This document shows, one piece after another, positions 43,808 through 56,800 of a stretch of 64,000 nt of DNA. Location: contig JADCRB010000009.1 in the NCBI GenBank assembly GCA_021464245.1, forward strand, positions 1 to 64,000, written 5' to 3'. The translations under genes and the position numbers were made by a program. The notes below the pieces were generated by a model that had not been told where the DNA came from, did not search any database, and was given only the letters and a program-made list of their open reading frames with translations. The stretch's first letter is position 1, and every line of letters begins with the position of its first letter. Source of the DNA: Carallia brachiata. Taxonomy: Eukaryota; Streptophyta; Magnoliopsida; Malpighiales; Rhizophoraceae.

Positions 43808-43817
43808 GAGTCAAACG

Positions 43818-44312
43818 CACTGTTGTCAGAACCGGACCGGACCGGCCGGTCGGACCGGTTGAACAGGGGACCGGCCGGTGGTCCGGGTCGGTTTTGGTAA
43901 ATTTTGAAGGGTGACTCGGACCGGTCAAAACCGGAAAAAACCGGTCAAGAACCGGTCAAAACCGGTGAAAACCGGACCGGTTGAACGGTCCAATAAAATT
44001 AAAAAATTCATAAATTACAATTTGACCCCAAATGTTATTTAAATTATAATTTAAGCATTAACTTTAATTTAAAAGTTCAATTTAGTCCTAAATCTATTAA
44101 AAATTTCAATTTCATCCTTAAAATTAGAAAAATTAATATTTAATCACTATTTATAAATATTATTTTTATAATTACTTTTATACACATATATATTATTAAA
44201 TACCGGTTCAAATACCGGTTCGACCGGTTATACCGGTTCGACCGGTTCAACCGATTGAATCTTGACCCACTAATGTTTCTGGTTCGATGACCGGTCCGGT
44301 TCTGACAACCTT
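43818..44312. mobile_element. Mutator-type MITE with 9-bp target duplication
   Basis: Inverted ends GTTGTCAGAACCGGACCGG (from 43822) and its reverse copy (to about 44310) bound 495 bp. AGTCAAACG stands on both sides (43809-43817 and 44313-44321), a 9-bp duplication typical of Mutator-like elements. The outer four bases of the two ends differ. Both subterminal regions are dense in ACCGG repeats. There is no coding capacity. Confidence 0.75.
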
Positions 44313-47300
44313 AGTCAAACGTGATTTGGTTGACCCGTTTAGCAAACTATTAAACGTGTTTAGGTTGACCTCTTGATACTGCAAGGAAAATTTAAGATCA
44401 GTCCCCTTCATGCCCAAAAACAAGCAAGGTAAAAGGTTACTTTTTCTAAAATGATTTTTGAGGTTGATATTAGTAAATGTACTTGTCTATAAATACTAAA
44501 GAATGTCATACTCTCACATTAATGACACCTTATGACATCACTTCTTATGCTATACTCGCGATACGAAATTAAATATTGAAATGCTAACCGTCTGTTTGGC
44601 TTTGGTGAGAGAAAAAGTCAAGAATGAAAACACAAAAAAACTCGAGACAAAATTTGTCGTTGGGGAACAAGGGGAAAATGATTTGAAATAACAACGATGC
44701 GTAATTCAATGTGTCAGCAAAAATATGTAAAACTAATTGAGAAAGAGTAAATGAATTAAAATAATCTCAATTTTTCATCTTTATTTAATCTATTATTTAA
44801 AAATTGTGGAAATATTATTATAATTTTATCTATAAATTTTTCTTTTTCACTATTTTTTTATACAATTTAAATATATAATTTCACTTTTTTATCATTTTTT
44901 CATAATTTTTTTTATTATAAATTTTTTACTCATAATTTTTTTCTCGTCAAAATCTCACGATCCAAGCACACTATAGCTGTCAAGCCATAACGACCACTTA
45001 AACCTTTCAGTCTTACAATTCACAGATCCAAGACACTTAGATGGGTATCCCTTGTGGGCCCACAAGCCCAGAACGCCCACTAACCGAGCACACCATGTCA
45101 CCATTTGTCTTCTCAAATCAATGCGAATCCTTGCTTCCGAAATTTGACCGGTCATACAGTATTAATACGATTATTAATTGTATATTTTCAATCTCCAATT
45201 AAAAATAAAGACCGATGCACATTTAATAATTATAATAATTTATTTAATTAGTATAAAAGAGAAGTTTAGAAAAAATTTCTCCTTAATCTTACATGCCAAT
45301 TAGTAATCAAACAACAATTTTTTCTTTTTCATTTTTTAAAATTTAATTATTATTATCTAATCATCAAATTTAATTTCTTAATTCTAACATCCATCACGAA
45401 ATTCTTATTTGTAACCGAAAGAGCATTAAATAATAACAATAATAACAATAAGTGAACAATTAAATAAATAAATAAAAACGGACACTTTTGACCTACCATC
45501 CTTCTAATATTCATCTCTCATTAAGAGAGCAATGGACAATTAATTAAATAATAATTCTTCTTTTTTCCCCTAACGTCCCTCTCTCTCGTTATCAAATTTT
45601 TCCTTTTTTTTTTGGGTGGTATGTGTTGTACCAAAAATAATAAATAAATTAAATAAATAAAATACATCACTATCCTCATTTATTAGCTTATTAAACGTCA
45701 TAATCTTCTCCAGCGCCACACATTTTGCCAATCATATACTCCGATTCTATTAATTTCCATAGAAAATTATGGATTTCATGAAAGTCATTGACCAAACAGT
45801 CTGAAAAAAGTGACAGCCTCTGACAATATTAGTAACATTATTTGCATAATTATTAACTATTATGTTAAAATTTGAATATGTTTCGTTTTTTTTGTCTATT
45901 TTTTTCTTCTTAGTTCCAGAATCTAGCAAGAGGAAGGGAAGGAGATTAATCTCAAAGTCTTGAAGGTTCTTGATATTAAAAAACATGTATTAAATTTGTT
46001 TTTTTTTATTTTTTTGGTTCTTAATTGATTTTAGAATAGTTGTTGTATGTATGATTTTTCATTCTAGAATTACTGATTTTTGTTCGTTGAAAAATTTGTT
46101 TTGCATTATGATGAAATGCCTTTTTTTCCTTCGAGATCTAGAATCAAATTAATTGATCTTAATTATTAGTGAGATTATATTTGTGGTTTTATGATATTAT
46201 ATTCTTTTATTTTTAAATGACATAAACGTGATATTGTTATACACGTGAGGCTCGTGACTCGATCTTTCGATTTTGAGTTATGGTGTTTGTCAAATCCAAA
46301 CAGTTAAGCATTTTCATATTTTAGTAAGTGGAAAATCAATGATGTAGTTGCTGGATACAATGCAAAAGTTTGGGGTACTCATGGCACTGTATGTAAATTC
46401 TAACTGCTTTCCTCTTTTGGCTATTTATTTTTTATTCTACAATCTTTTTATTGGTATGATTTCTTATTGGTAACTTCTCCTTTTTTGTGTTTTTTTTTTC
46501 TCTACTTTGCCTTTTAGGAATAAATTAGTTCTCCTAAATACCTAAATAGTTAGATTATCTACTTATTTAATACTCATTAATTTCTAAATTAAAGTCATTT
46601 ATTTTTTAAAATGTCATTATAACATGATTAATTTTATTATGATTATTTATTTTCAATCATAATTTAATTTCCCTTTAATTTTTAATTATGATTTAATTTT
46701 TTAAATTTCAATTGTAGTTAGAAGTTTATATTTAAGTTCTTAATTAATTTCAACCATAGTCGTTATTTTTTATTTTAACTCATCGGTGTGTTTTTATTAT
46801 AATCATTATATCTTATTTAAATTTTTGATTGTGTTTGTTTGATGACAGATTTCTAAGAAAAATCTAACTCCACAATATTTTAAACAATTCTCTCTACATA
46901 ACACTAAATAAATATTATATATGCATAAAAAATATATATTAATTTATTTTAAATTTATAAAAAAAAAATAATCAACCCACGCACGCGCGAACTAATTTCT
47001 AGTATAATATATTTGTAAGAAATGTAAAAGATGTAGGGTGCAAGTTGGTGGACGAGAGTCCCTTGGACTCGGATCCCACTTGTTGGCTTTGGACTCACGT
47101 GGGTCTGGCGTGCCTTTATTTTCTTAGAGAAAAACAAAAATGGCGTGCTAACAAGCATGCATGAATGTGCAACATGAAATAATTAAATGGGCAACTAACT
47201 ATTAAAAAATATTTGATATGTATTATATGATATGTTGTTTAGTATATTCTATTTAGACACGTCATATAATTTTAAAAAAATGAGACATGTTACATAAGCA

Positions 47301-47643
47301 CACTATAATAAATAAAATTGACACGTAAAATTTTAGATCATTAAAAAATAAAAAATACATTAAATTTAAAAATATAAATAAATCGTTATATAATGTACTT
47401 TTTATATATTATAAATTGTACGATTACATGGTGCTGTCAAGAAAATCACGTCAAACCTGCTTGAAACCCACGCACTACGTCGGGATGGACGGAGTCCTGT
47501 CCATAAGAGCTGCTTTCATCCAGAAAAATGTTAAAGACCAGCCGGCGAGTCTGCTGGGTTGGATGGTGAGCGAAGCATAACTGCTATTGCAAAAAACTGT
47601 AAAACCTCATACTTTTGACCAGACAAGTGAAGATTTTTTTAAC

Positions 47644-47655
<12 letters not shown>

Positions 47656-47690
<35 letters not shown>
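47656..47690. repeat. (TA)n microsatellite
   Basis: An A run and then an uninterrupted TA dinucleotide run. Confidence 0.9.
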
Positions 47691-47691
<1 letters not shown>

Positions 47692-48162
47692 CTTTATCGC
47701 ATCTATAAATAAAGATTAAATATACTTTTTAAAAATTTAAAAGAGTACATAAGATTATATAAATATATTTAATAAAATATATGAAAGATACAAAGTTAAT
47801 TCACCTATTTATTCTTTTTTTTCCTTATTAAATCCAAACAATCTTTTACTTGGGTGTTCAAAAAACATTTCTGAACCTCAAATGTTGCATAAAATACAAT
47901 AAAAAGTGGACAGATCTAAGTGTTACACGAAACTGCTGTCAACAAATGCTGAGGGCACATTGTATAATACTTGTTTATATATCTTACCTTAGGTATATAA
48001 AAGAGGGATATAACCCGTTAACTAGGAATCATTCTAGGGATGCAAACTCCCCTGGCATCCTCAAGAGGCAAACGTCTAATTAAGTTGAGGAGAGGGCTGA
48101 ACCTGATCGAGGAAAAAGAGGCCAAGCGGGTGCAAAAGGGCAAAAGGAGCTAACCACCCCAA

Positions 48163-48188
48163 TCTATATATATATATATATATATATA
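48163..48188. repeat. (TA)n microsatellite
   Basis: A run of about 13 TA dinucleotides. Confidence 0.9.
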
Positions 48189-49390
48189 AGTAGACAGAGA
48201 ACCAATAGGAGGCCGATACCAACCCATAGGCCTACACCACCCCGTCTCTCTTGTATCCGAGAGTCCCGTCCATATGCCACGGTGCTTAATGACTATTTAG
48301 CAAAAGAATATACGTGTTAGATAGAGAAGTAATAAATATGATTAAATATATTTAATAAAATGCTATAAATATTATTATAATAATATAAAGTGTGAGTTAA
48401 CGGAAAAAATTAAAAAAATATATATTATTTTATTAGTTATATTGAGGTGTGTGCCATGTGCATGTAGTTGTCTACTTTAAACAAAGGTGCCATTACATTT
48501 TCAGCTAGATTTTTGTCTGAACAACATCAAATCTTTATTTTTCTGTTACAGTATTGATGAAATATACTTTTTTTCCTCTAAGTAAATACCCAAGTCAAAA
48601 CGGCAATAGCGAGTCAACAAGCGTCATGCAGAGTTGGATTCCATGCACAACTTGGAGAGCCTAAGCCATGACGTACGCGATGACAGACGAACAATCTACG
48701 AACGTCACTCATAACCCAATACCTGCAGGTCCGAGAAGGGTCATGCCATTGATACACTTTTTTGGCCACAACCAATTTTCTGTGCTGTAATTTGGAATTC
48801 AACGTCCGAGTTGAACAAGGGAGGATGAACTTGATTTTTCAATTTGGGTTTTGCTGTTTTCAGTCGCCAACAACATTATTATTTGTATAAGATTCCTTGC
48901 ACTTTGCAATTTTGCATAGCCTTCTTTTGTTTTTATTTTCTATTTTTGCTAGATGCCGTGCGCCACCTCAACAATGCACCATGATCACATCCAAGTGTAT
49001 GGTTTTCTTTTTTGAAGGGAAAAAAAAAGTTAAATAATATTTGAAAGTCTTGTAAGAAATATTTTATTTCTACATTAAAAAATTTAAAGTTACCGAATAA
49101 TTATAATATTCTTCTTATTAAATAATGAATGGTAAATTAAATTTTATCATTTATTTTAATAAAATTTAAATTTATAATCTTTAACACAAATTTAAATTTC
49201 TTAACTAATAAACTTAACTCACACAAAGTATGTCTAGTATGTCTGATCTCTTTTTTTTTTTTTTTTTTTTGTTTTTTGGGCTTAAAAAAGATATCAGCCT
49301 CTCTTTGTTGAATGGCGAATGCAGACTTGACTTTGACTACCCGTGCGATTCTGGCAAGAAGGCTATGACCATGGAGCCATGGCTTAAGAT

Positions 49391-49398
49391 TATAAATA
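49391..49398 (+). promoter_or_regulatory. TATA box of the CAD-type gene
   Basis: TATAAATA lies 102-109 bases before the chosen start codon. It lies downstream of the alternative in-frame ATG at 49374, which argues for the start at 49500. Confidence 0.5.
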
Positions 49399-49499
49399 CT
49401 AACAAGAGGCATTTCATACACATACTTTCATTTATCTATATCAAAATTTACATGCACCCTTCTTCTAACTCTGTATCTATTCAACATAAAATCAAGAGG

Positions 49500-51330
49500 A
49501 TGAAAGTAAGAACGGTCACTGGTTGGGCAGCCAGAGATTCATCTGGATATCTTTCACCTTATTCCTTCAGTCTTAGGTTTCTCTCTCCCTCTCCTTCTCT
49601 TCATCTCCCCCTCTCCTACCTAAGTTCATTAACAAAATGGTGGCTAATTTTTCGATGTCATTCTAAATAGGAAAACAGAAGCAGATGATGTAGTTTTGAA
49701 GGTTTTGTATTGCGGAATGGACCACACTGATCTCCATCAAATTAGAGGGGAGATTGGCCATGCCAATTACCCGCTAGTCCCGGGGTCAGCACCTTATCAC
49801 TATCCAGATTACTATATGTATATGCAGAGGATTGGTAGGAGATGAGTTTGAATTCTTAACCTCGCACCTGGGCGTAATGCCTAATAATAAGCTGGACAAC
49901 ACCAGCTAGTTACATGTTATAATTTGTTGACACAAAGTACTATATCACTTAATTCGAATCCTTGTTAATTTTTGTTTACTTTGAAGGCATGAAGTAGTTG
50001 GAGAAGTTGTGGAGCTAGGCACTGAAGCAGAAAAATTCAAGGTAGGAGATATAGTGGGAGTTGGGGGCATGATTTGGTCTTGTGGCAATTGCTTGCCCTG
50101 CAAGTCCAACATGGAGCAATATTGCAGCACAATTATTCCCACTTACAATGGAATAGACAGAGATGGAAAAATCACTCAGGGAGGCTACTCTACTGCCATG
50201 GTTGTTAATCAAAGGTAAGAAAAATCCAAACAGCCAACCACATCCAGGCAGACTTTTATTGTAGCAAAAATTATAACAGAGATACGAGAAATGAACACGT
50301 CTTAGAACATAGGAATGAAATCTGGACGGTCGCTACATTTCTCGTGTCCCCAACCATGTTTAATTTTCATGTCTCCATAATGAAATTCTGATTGTGGATG
50401 GGGTTAATTCATTTGGAATTTGGATTGATATAGGTTTGTGGTTCGGATTCCAGATAAGCTTCCTCCGGAGCAGGCAGCACCGCTATTATGTGCCGGGGTA
50501 ACAGCTTACAGTCCCTTGAGACAATTCATGAGACAAGGTGAGGGCCTGAAAGCAGGAATTCTAGGCTTCGGTGGCGTTGGCCACTACGGTGTGCTGATTG
50601 CAAAGGCAATGGGGCATCATGTCACTGTGATAAGCACTTCAGATAAAAAGAAAAAACAAGCTTTAGAACATTTCGGTGCAGATGATTTTCTGGTGATCTC
50701 CAACGCAGCGGAGATGGAAAAGGCTGCAAACAGCCTTGATTACATTCTCGATACTGTACCTGTTGCCCATCGATTGAAGCCCTTCCTTGCACTTCTCAAA
50801 GTTGATGGCAAGCTCATTGTAGTTGGGGCTGCCCCTGAACCATTGCAGGTTATCGCAAGTGAATTAATTTTAGGTAGGCATATTATCTTCTATATGGCCT
50901 GTGATATTAGACATATTCTCTTTTAAGATACATTTTAATGATTAAAATTTAAAATTTTCATTTTAAAGATTTAGAATTCTAATTTTGAAAAGAGAGTTAT
51001 GAGATTTATGATGATAAAAAAATTATTTATTATGTAATTTACAGACTAACAATCTTTTTGATGGACTAACAAAAATTTTGGGCACATCAGAATATTGTTT
51101 ACTGATATTTCATTTTGTGCTACATTCCAGGAAAGAAAACAATAACTGGGAGCTACATTGGAAGCATGGAAGAGACGCAGGAAGTACTGGAATTCTGGGC
51201 TAACAAGGGCCTGACATCAATGGTGGAGATAGTGAAGATGGAAAGCGTGAACGAGGCATTTGATAGGATGGAAAAGAATGATGTGAGGTACAGGTTTGTG
51301 CTGGATGTGGCTGGCAGCAGCCTTCAGTGA
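49500..51330 (+). CDS. CAD: Cinnamyl-alcohol-dehydrogenase-type medium-chain dehydrogenase, 5 exons
   Basis: Exons: 49500-49576, 49671-49783, 49987-50214, 50434-50873, 51131-51330. They encode about 352 residues, close to plant CADs (about 357). Landmarks: [17 protein letters not shown] at the N-terminus, catalytic-site region [19 protein letters not shown] (His and Glu near zinc), the structural-zinc cluster [28 protein letters not shown] (third catalytic ligand), the NADP fold [17 protein letters not shown] with VISTSDKKK, and [15 protein letters not shown] at the end. CADs reduce cinnamaldehydes to monolignols in the cytosol. Two oddities stand out. The usual Cys of YCGxCHTD, a catalytic zinc ligand, is Asp here. 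Also, the exon 2/3 junction (PG|HE) lacks one base to keep frame, probably in the GGGG at 49781-49784. Substrate cannot be predicted from sequence. Confidence 0.87.
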
Positions 51331-53875
51331 TTCTGCCTCTATCCACAATGGCATGCGTTACACACTGCGACGTCATCTCAAATTTCTCCCATCAGTTGAC
51401 ACAATAAGCTTATTTCTCTCATCAGTTGACACAATAATTATTATTATTTTATCTAAGGTTACACTATTAAATATTAAGATTTGAATTTTACGTGTCTTAA
51501 GAGCTAATTTAATACCATTCAATCAAAGCCCGAATGGTACACAATAATCATTTTGAGAATTTCTTGGGTTCCAAATTTACATGTCCCCGGTTTCCCCACC
51601 CTGCGATTCCCATTTCTAGTAGAAATCAGTAACATAATCAGTGGTTCCATCACTTTTCATGCAATCATATTCATGACCCCAGGTTTAAACAGTTCTACAA
51701 GGAAAGTTGAACTGTAGACAGACCGTAGTCAGATAGTTCGATTTCAGTTTTGGTCTGATTTGGTTCATACCAATTCCAATTGCTAGCTTTTTTTTTTTTT
51801 TAAACTTAAAAAATTTTAAAAAATAATTGGGATATTATTGATGTAGAAAATATAAAAGTTTTAACAAATATATGAAAGTAAAGAAAAATTTGCAATAAAT
51901 AAAGAGTTTAAACTTATAATATGTACCTTTTTTTTGGGTAGGAATATGCACTTAACTATATACTACCTAAGTATCATTTGAAGGTTTAACGGTAAAGAAC
52001 TAGAACCGAACGCATGGTTTCGTTCTAACTGGAACTATGGAACCGATTCCAAAAACCAGTTTGATCCGTAGCCCTGGTCCCAATTCTGTTAGCTCGTGGT
52101 ACTTGTTAATTTTACTCTTTTTTTTAATGAGTAAAATTAACTCATGATTTATACAATTTAAAAATTATTTTTAATTTTTTTGTTCAAATGGATTAAATTT
52201 ATTGTGTGGTGTAAGATCATGAGTAAATTACACTCAATTAAAAAAAAAATCAAAATAAAATTTTCTCTAGTTTTTCGTACCCAAGTCTACTCACAAAGTA
52301 GTAGAGGTACGCGAAATAAAAAATAAATATGCGTCCTCACGCATCAAGATTCATGCATTTTTTGCTTTGTTTGGGAGGAAGAAAGTGCAGAAAAGAAGAA
52401 AAGAGTGAAGAAAAAAATTCATGGTGCACTTCGACTTTTCTTGATGCCTCCAATATTGAAGGAAGCACTCATTCTTTCTTAAGAATTATGTAAAGACCAT
52501 ATTGCCCTTAGTAACATATCACAATTACAATTATACCATGAATAAAATGCCGGATTCCTATGGCAAACAATCATATTGTTGTAATATTTTACTTGACTGC
52601 CGATCACAATCTTCAATTTTGGATGGATAGACGCAAGCTATCATACTTAGTCGACCAGCAGGATTGTCTATCTGCCATTCTATTGACAATTTCAAACGTA
52701 CATATTTTAGTCCATCCTCTTAGTATGTTTATGTTCATAAACACACGACAAATTATGTAATATTTTTTTTCTGCTAAAAAGCTTAATAATGTTCATAAGA
52801 GAAAGAGATAAAAAGGTGAGAATCTAACTCTCCAGCTCTTCTCTTAGCTAAAGAGATTAGTAACTACCTAAACAAACTTAAGAGGTTATAAATAATGTAA
52901 TTTTGTTTATCTCATTTGATGACATGTTAAAATGGCATAATACCATTCTTGTTCATTAAAGTATTCTTCGCAGTCTTTTGGCCAAGCCAAATATCTGGAA
53001 AATTACATGTTAAATTAAACGTAGAAAATGTGTTGTATAATTTTGAAAAAAAATTGTATAAAATATTTAAAATAATATAAAATGACAATTGAAAGTATCA
53101 AAACATGTAAATTTAACTCCAATTTGTTTTAAAAAAACATATTTTAATTCTATTAGACACGAGAGGCAGAATTAGTAGTCTAACACATCAGTTTCTCTCC
53201 TCATTTCTAGATAAAAAATTCTTAACTTTATTTCCTCATATTACACTCTATTAAACACAAAAATAATTAATCTTCTTTCATTCATTCCACTTTCCTTTTT
53301 CTCATTTTCCTCTCCCTCAACTTTTTGGCTAAACAAAGTGTTGAGACTCAATATAAGACACATTCAATATGCAGTCCAATGATGCCATTTTATTATGGCT
53401 TGTGCGCACGACTTTTACCAGTACGTCGAGCATGCTTCAATGGTGGGTTCATTCTGTTATGCCCGAAGCAGTGAAATAACAGGATGTGAACCAGAAAGTT
53501 AAAGCATGCAAACACAGAATTACACAGTGCCAAGATTCAAGTCAAAATGACAGCTTCTGCATAGTTGCTGCTTCAGAATAATGTACATCCAGCCAATAGA
53601 AGTTAAGGTTAGCAAGTTCAAACAAAGAATCTTGTGGCTCAGCGAGTAATCTTCATCACTGCACAAAGTAAATCCTAAAAGAACCGTGCGCTTCCTTTCT
53701 TAAAAGCAATGGAAAAAAGAATCAAATGCTAATGTTACAACAGCAGGATGCTCCATCTCCCTCTTTATTAAAGCAGAAGATGGATGAACAAACATTGCCA
53801 TCACACTCTGCCGCAGCCCTCATCAAGCAATAATGGCATAACAAGCGTAGGGTAGGGTAGGGCATTTTGTGCAGT
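51331..53875. other. Gene-free AT-rich interval between CAD and MRG
   Basis: It holds the CAD 3' region, then AT-rich DNA. A stretch at about 51730-52080 has many AACCGA/GGTTCC-like words of a dispersed plant repeat. From about 52367 (TTTGTTTGGGAGG) to 53336 (CTAAACAAAG) the ends resemble the TTTGTTTGG-bounded blocks. The right end (about 53690-53875) should be the MRG 3' untranslated region. No further gene is seen. Confidence 0.45.
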
Positions 53876-56800
53876 TCAGTCATCTTTTCCTTTGACTTTG
53901 CCCTCGGAAACTTTAGATCCATCATAAGCAGAAAGAAAGAATATACTTTGATTTTTCTGCAGAAATCTGCAAGAAAGGGCAACTAGCATCAAACATTCTG
54001 CAACTAATACCAAATAATAAAAGCTAGAAAAGAAAGAAGAATGTTTAACCGACATTAAATTATGCTTTCTTTGCATTCCGAAATCTCGAAAAACAGCTTT
54101 TGAGATTATCAACAAGAACTTCGTAGTCACTAATCAATATATATGATGACCATTACCTAACCATGTCGCATGGTAAAACTAGAAGTTTTCAAGGAGATGT
54201 GAAAAATTTTACAGGGGCATTTGCCCTCTAGTACTCACCAAGATGCAGAACATAGAGCCTACTTGTATCGTTTTAAAATAAGTTTGCTGACAATTTCCCA
54301 GCTTTCAACAATAATAAGCTGAACTCATGAATCCAGTTATGATTCATTATCTAGGCAACATGTACAAGATTAATCACAAATCGTATTCCATGGTCAACTC
54401 ATCCTTTTTGGTTCAGCTACTGACGTGAAGAAGGGGACAATGGCGAAGACATAATGTCCACTACTCCCAGATTCAATCCTGACCTAAACCATCAGTTTTG
54501 AAAGGATTCACAAATCATAAATTTAATGTGCATGTGAATTAGCAAAATACTTGAGGAAGTCGAGCAATATCTGCTGCAAGCGGGTCAATGTCTCTTCTTC
54601 AATTTTCACGTATGCCAATAGCTCAGGTAGCTTAACTGCAGGGAGAAAAGACTGCATCAATATTAAATCACTTCTAAGAATTACATAAAATGGGAACAGA
54701 AAATAACTGAAAGGGCATCGTGCTAGTCTTCAAAAAAAAAAAAAAAAGGAAAATTTGAAGGCACATGCATTGAGGTGTGCACATACCGAACAGGCGAAGT
54801 AAATGCTCAGCACCATACACAGTTGATGGAGAGACATCATTTTCAACAGCATCATTAAACTGTTGGCGCTCTTTTTTGTATAGAAGAATCATTGGCAATG
54901 CTTTGTCAAAATAAGATCGTATCCCTTTCAAAATTTCTCCCACCGAGTCAGTCATCCTGTGTCCAAGAAAGTATCATCTGTTACATGACTGTCAGTGAAA
55001 CTAAGGCATTCTAAAATCTCATCCTGAAATAACATGAAAAAATTGAGGTACGCGAGAGTTGGTAGATCCTATTGTGCCCAAGAACTAATACCGAAAAACC
55101 TGATTAGATTGTTCTTTAGAATTAGGACAGAATGCATTTTCCTGTACATGAATATTGGTTAAATGCATCTGCACATGCATGTAGAGACCTGCAGAATATA
55201 TCAGTGCCTAACTTATAATTTTCCAAATTTGCAGTCGGCCCATAACATGGTCACCTTAGTGTGGTCATTCAGTCAAATTCCAATTTTTTTCCCCTTCAAA
55301 ATTCATATTAACCAAACCAGAAAAATATTTCAAACCAAATTGACACCCAAACCAGAAAAATATTTCAAACCAAGTTGACACAAGAACCCAACTGCACTGA
55401 CATAAGAACCAAACCAAATCAATATGGTTTATTATGGCTTGGTCTGGTTCAGTTATATCATTTTACAAATAAACATTATTTTAATATTATAAATTCGGTT
55501 TACAAGAAAATTTAAAAATATATTATTGTATAAATAAACAACATTGGATACTAGAAAATATTTTTTTAAAAATTAAATCCATAAGATAAAAAAGAAGGTT
55601 TAAATCAATTAATTCACTTTTGAACGTTTGAAATCAATTGAACCGAAAAAACCAAATAACTTTTAACAAATGAACGAAAGGAACTGATTTTCAAATCAAA
55701 CAAACCATATTAACTGAATTGGGTTCGTTCAGATTGATTTTCCATTCAGCCAAACCAACTGACCACCCGTAATCACCTTAACCTCAAACCCAAGCATGTC
55801 TGACCTTTTAACTTTTTATTTTTTGATAATTTAATTAAGGTTTTTTTATCAAAATTATGAATTTCACTTGCTTCTGCACCTGCTTCTCCTCCTGTTAAAC
55901 CTTTATAGACCTTGGTTAAATGAAAATCTAATTAAATTCCTTTTGTATACTTCATCTATAGATGGCATTTGTAACACAAAGATTTTTTCCAATCATTGAC
56001 CATTGAATTGATAAGTAAGTTTGCATCTTCAAAGACAATCAAAAGATATGCTATCTTTAACATATTTTGGCAAGAAGCAGAAGCGTGAGATCAAAAGTTA
56101 TGAGGAGCAAAACTGAATAATAAAAGTTGAACAGGACAAAAAGTAAAACTTACATGCCATCCTTCTTTGACCGGTACTCTAAGTACTTCGTCAATATATC
56201 ATCCAAGTTTGGTGATCTTGGAAGTTTAACAAGCTGCAGAACAAAAAAAATTTTCCGACATGATTGCCAAAATTTACACGACATATGTTAAACCAGAAGT
56301 GATTAAATTTTTGTACAATATGTAGTGACAAGGCCATTGTGGTGACAGGAACCTTTGGAACAATGGGCATGAACATTCAATAGTCTAATGCAATAAGCTA
56401 TAAGAATCAACATATATTTATAGCTTTTACATTTTTTCTTTTTTCCTTTATATCTTTTATGCTATCCATGTAAGGGTAAGAAATTCAGCCATTCTATTGC
56501 TTAATTTTTGCATACCTTATCCTGTTGGTTAACAAATTCCCAATCATCAACTAGTTGCTTTTTTAGTGTTGATGGAATCTGGATCCTGACGAGCTTTTCC
56601 GCAGACAAATTATTCTTCTACCAATTTGACACACAGAATCAGAATAAATCATTAGTTTTGAAGAAGAGAAAAGAGGACCAATAATGTGAGGTTATGCAGA
56701 CATGCAACTTAGCCTTAACCACTGACAAGTCCATAAGATAGGGTGAAATTAAAGGTGTTATAAGGCAGTGCCACAGTGGAAGCAAAAGAAATTGGGATGA

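Larger units (their letters stand above)
43061..49380. other. Gene-free AT-rich interval between HMA1 and the CAD gene
   Basis: It holds small transposon-like blocks (listed separately), TA microsatellites at 47656-47690 and 48163-48188, and short chance frames. No gene or RNA is recognised. Stretches at about 47020-47130 and 48090-48270 are less AT-rich but show no known motif. Confidence 0.5.

Noticed and set aside
45000..45160. 66-codon ORF near a GC-richer spot
   Set aside because: Short, isolated, no recognisable similarity.
48600..48800. 62-codon ORF on the minus strand in a less AT-rich patch
   Set aside because: No conserved motif, no splice or promoter context.
49374..49499. Upstream in-frame ATG for the CAD gene
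   Set aside because: It lies upstream of the TATAAATA at 49391, adds residues unlike CAD N-termini, and plant CADs start close to TGWAARD.
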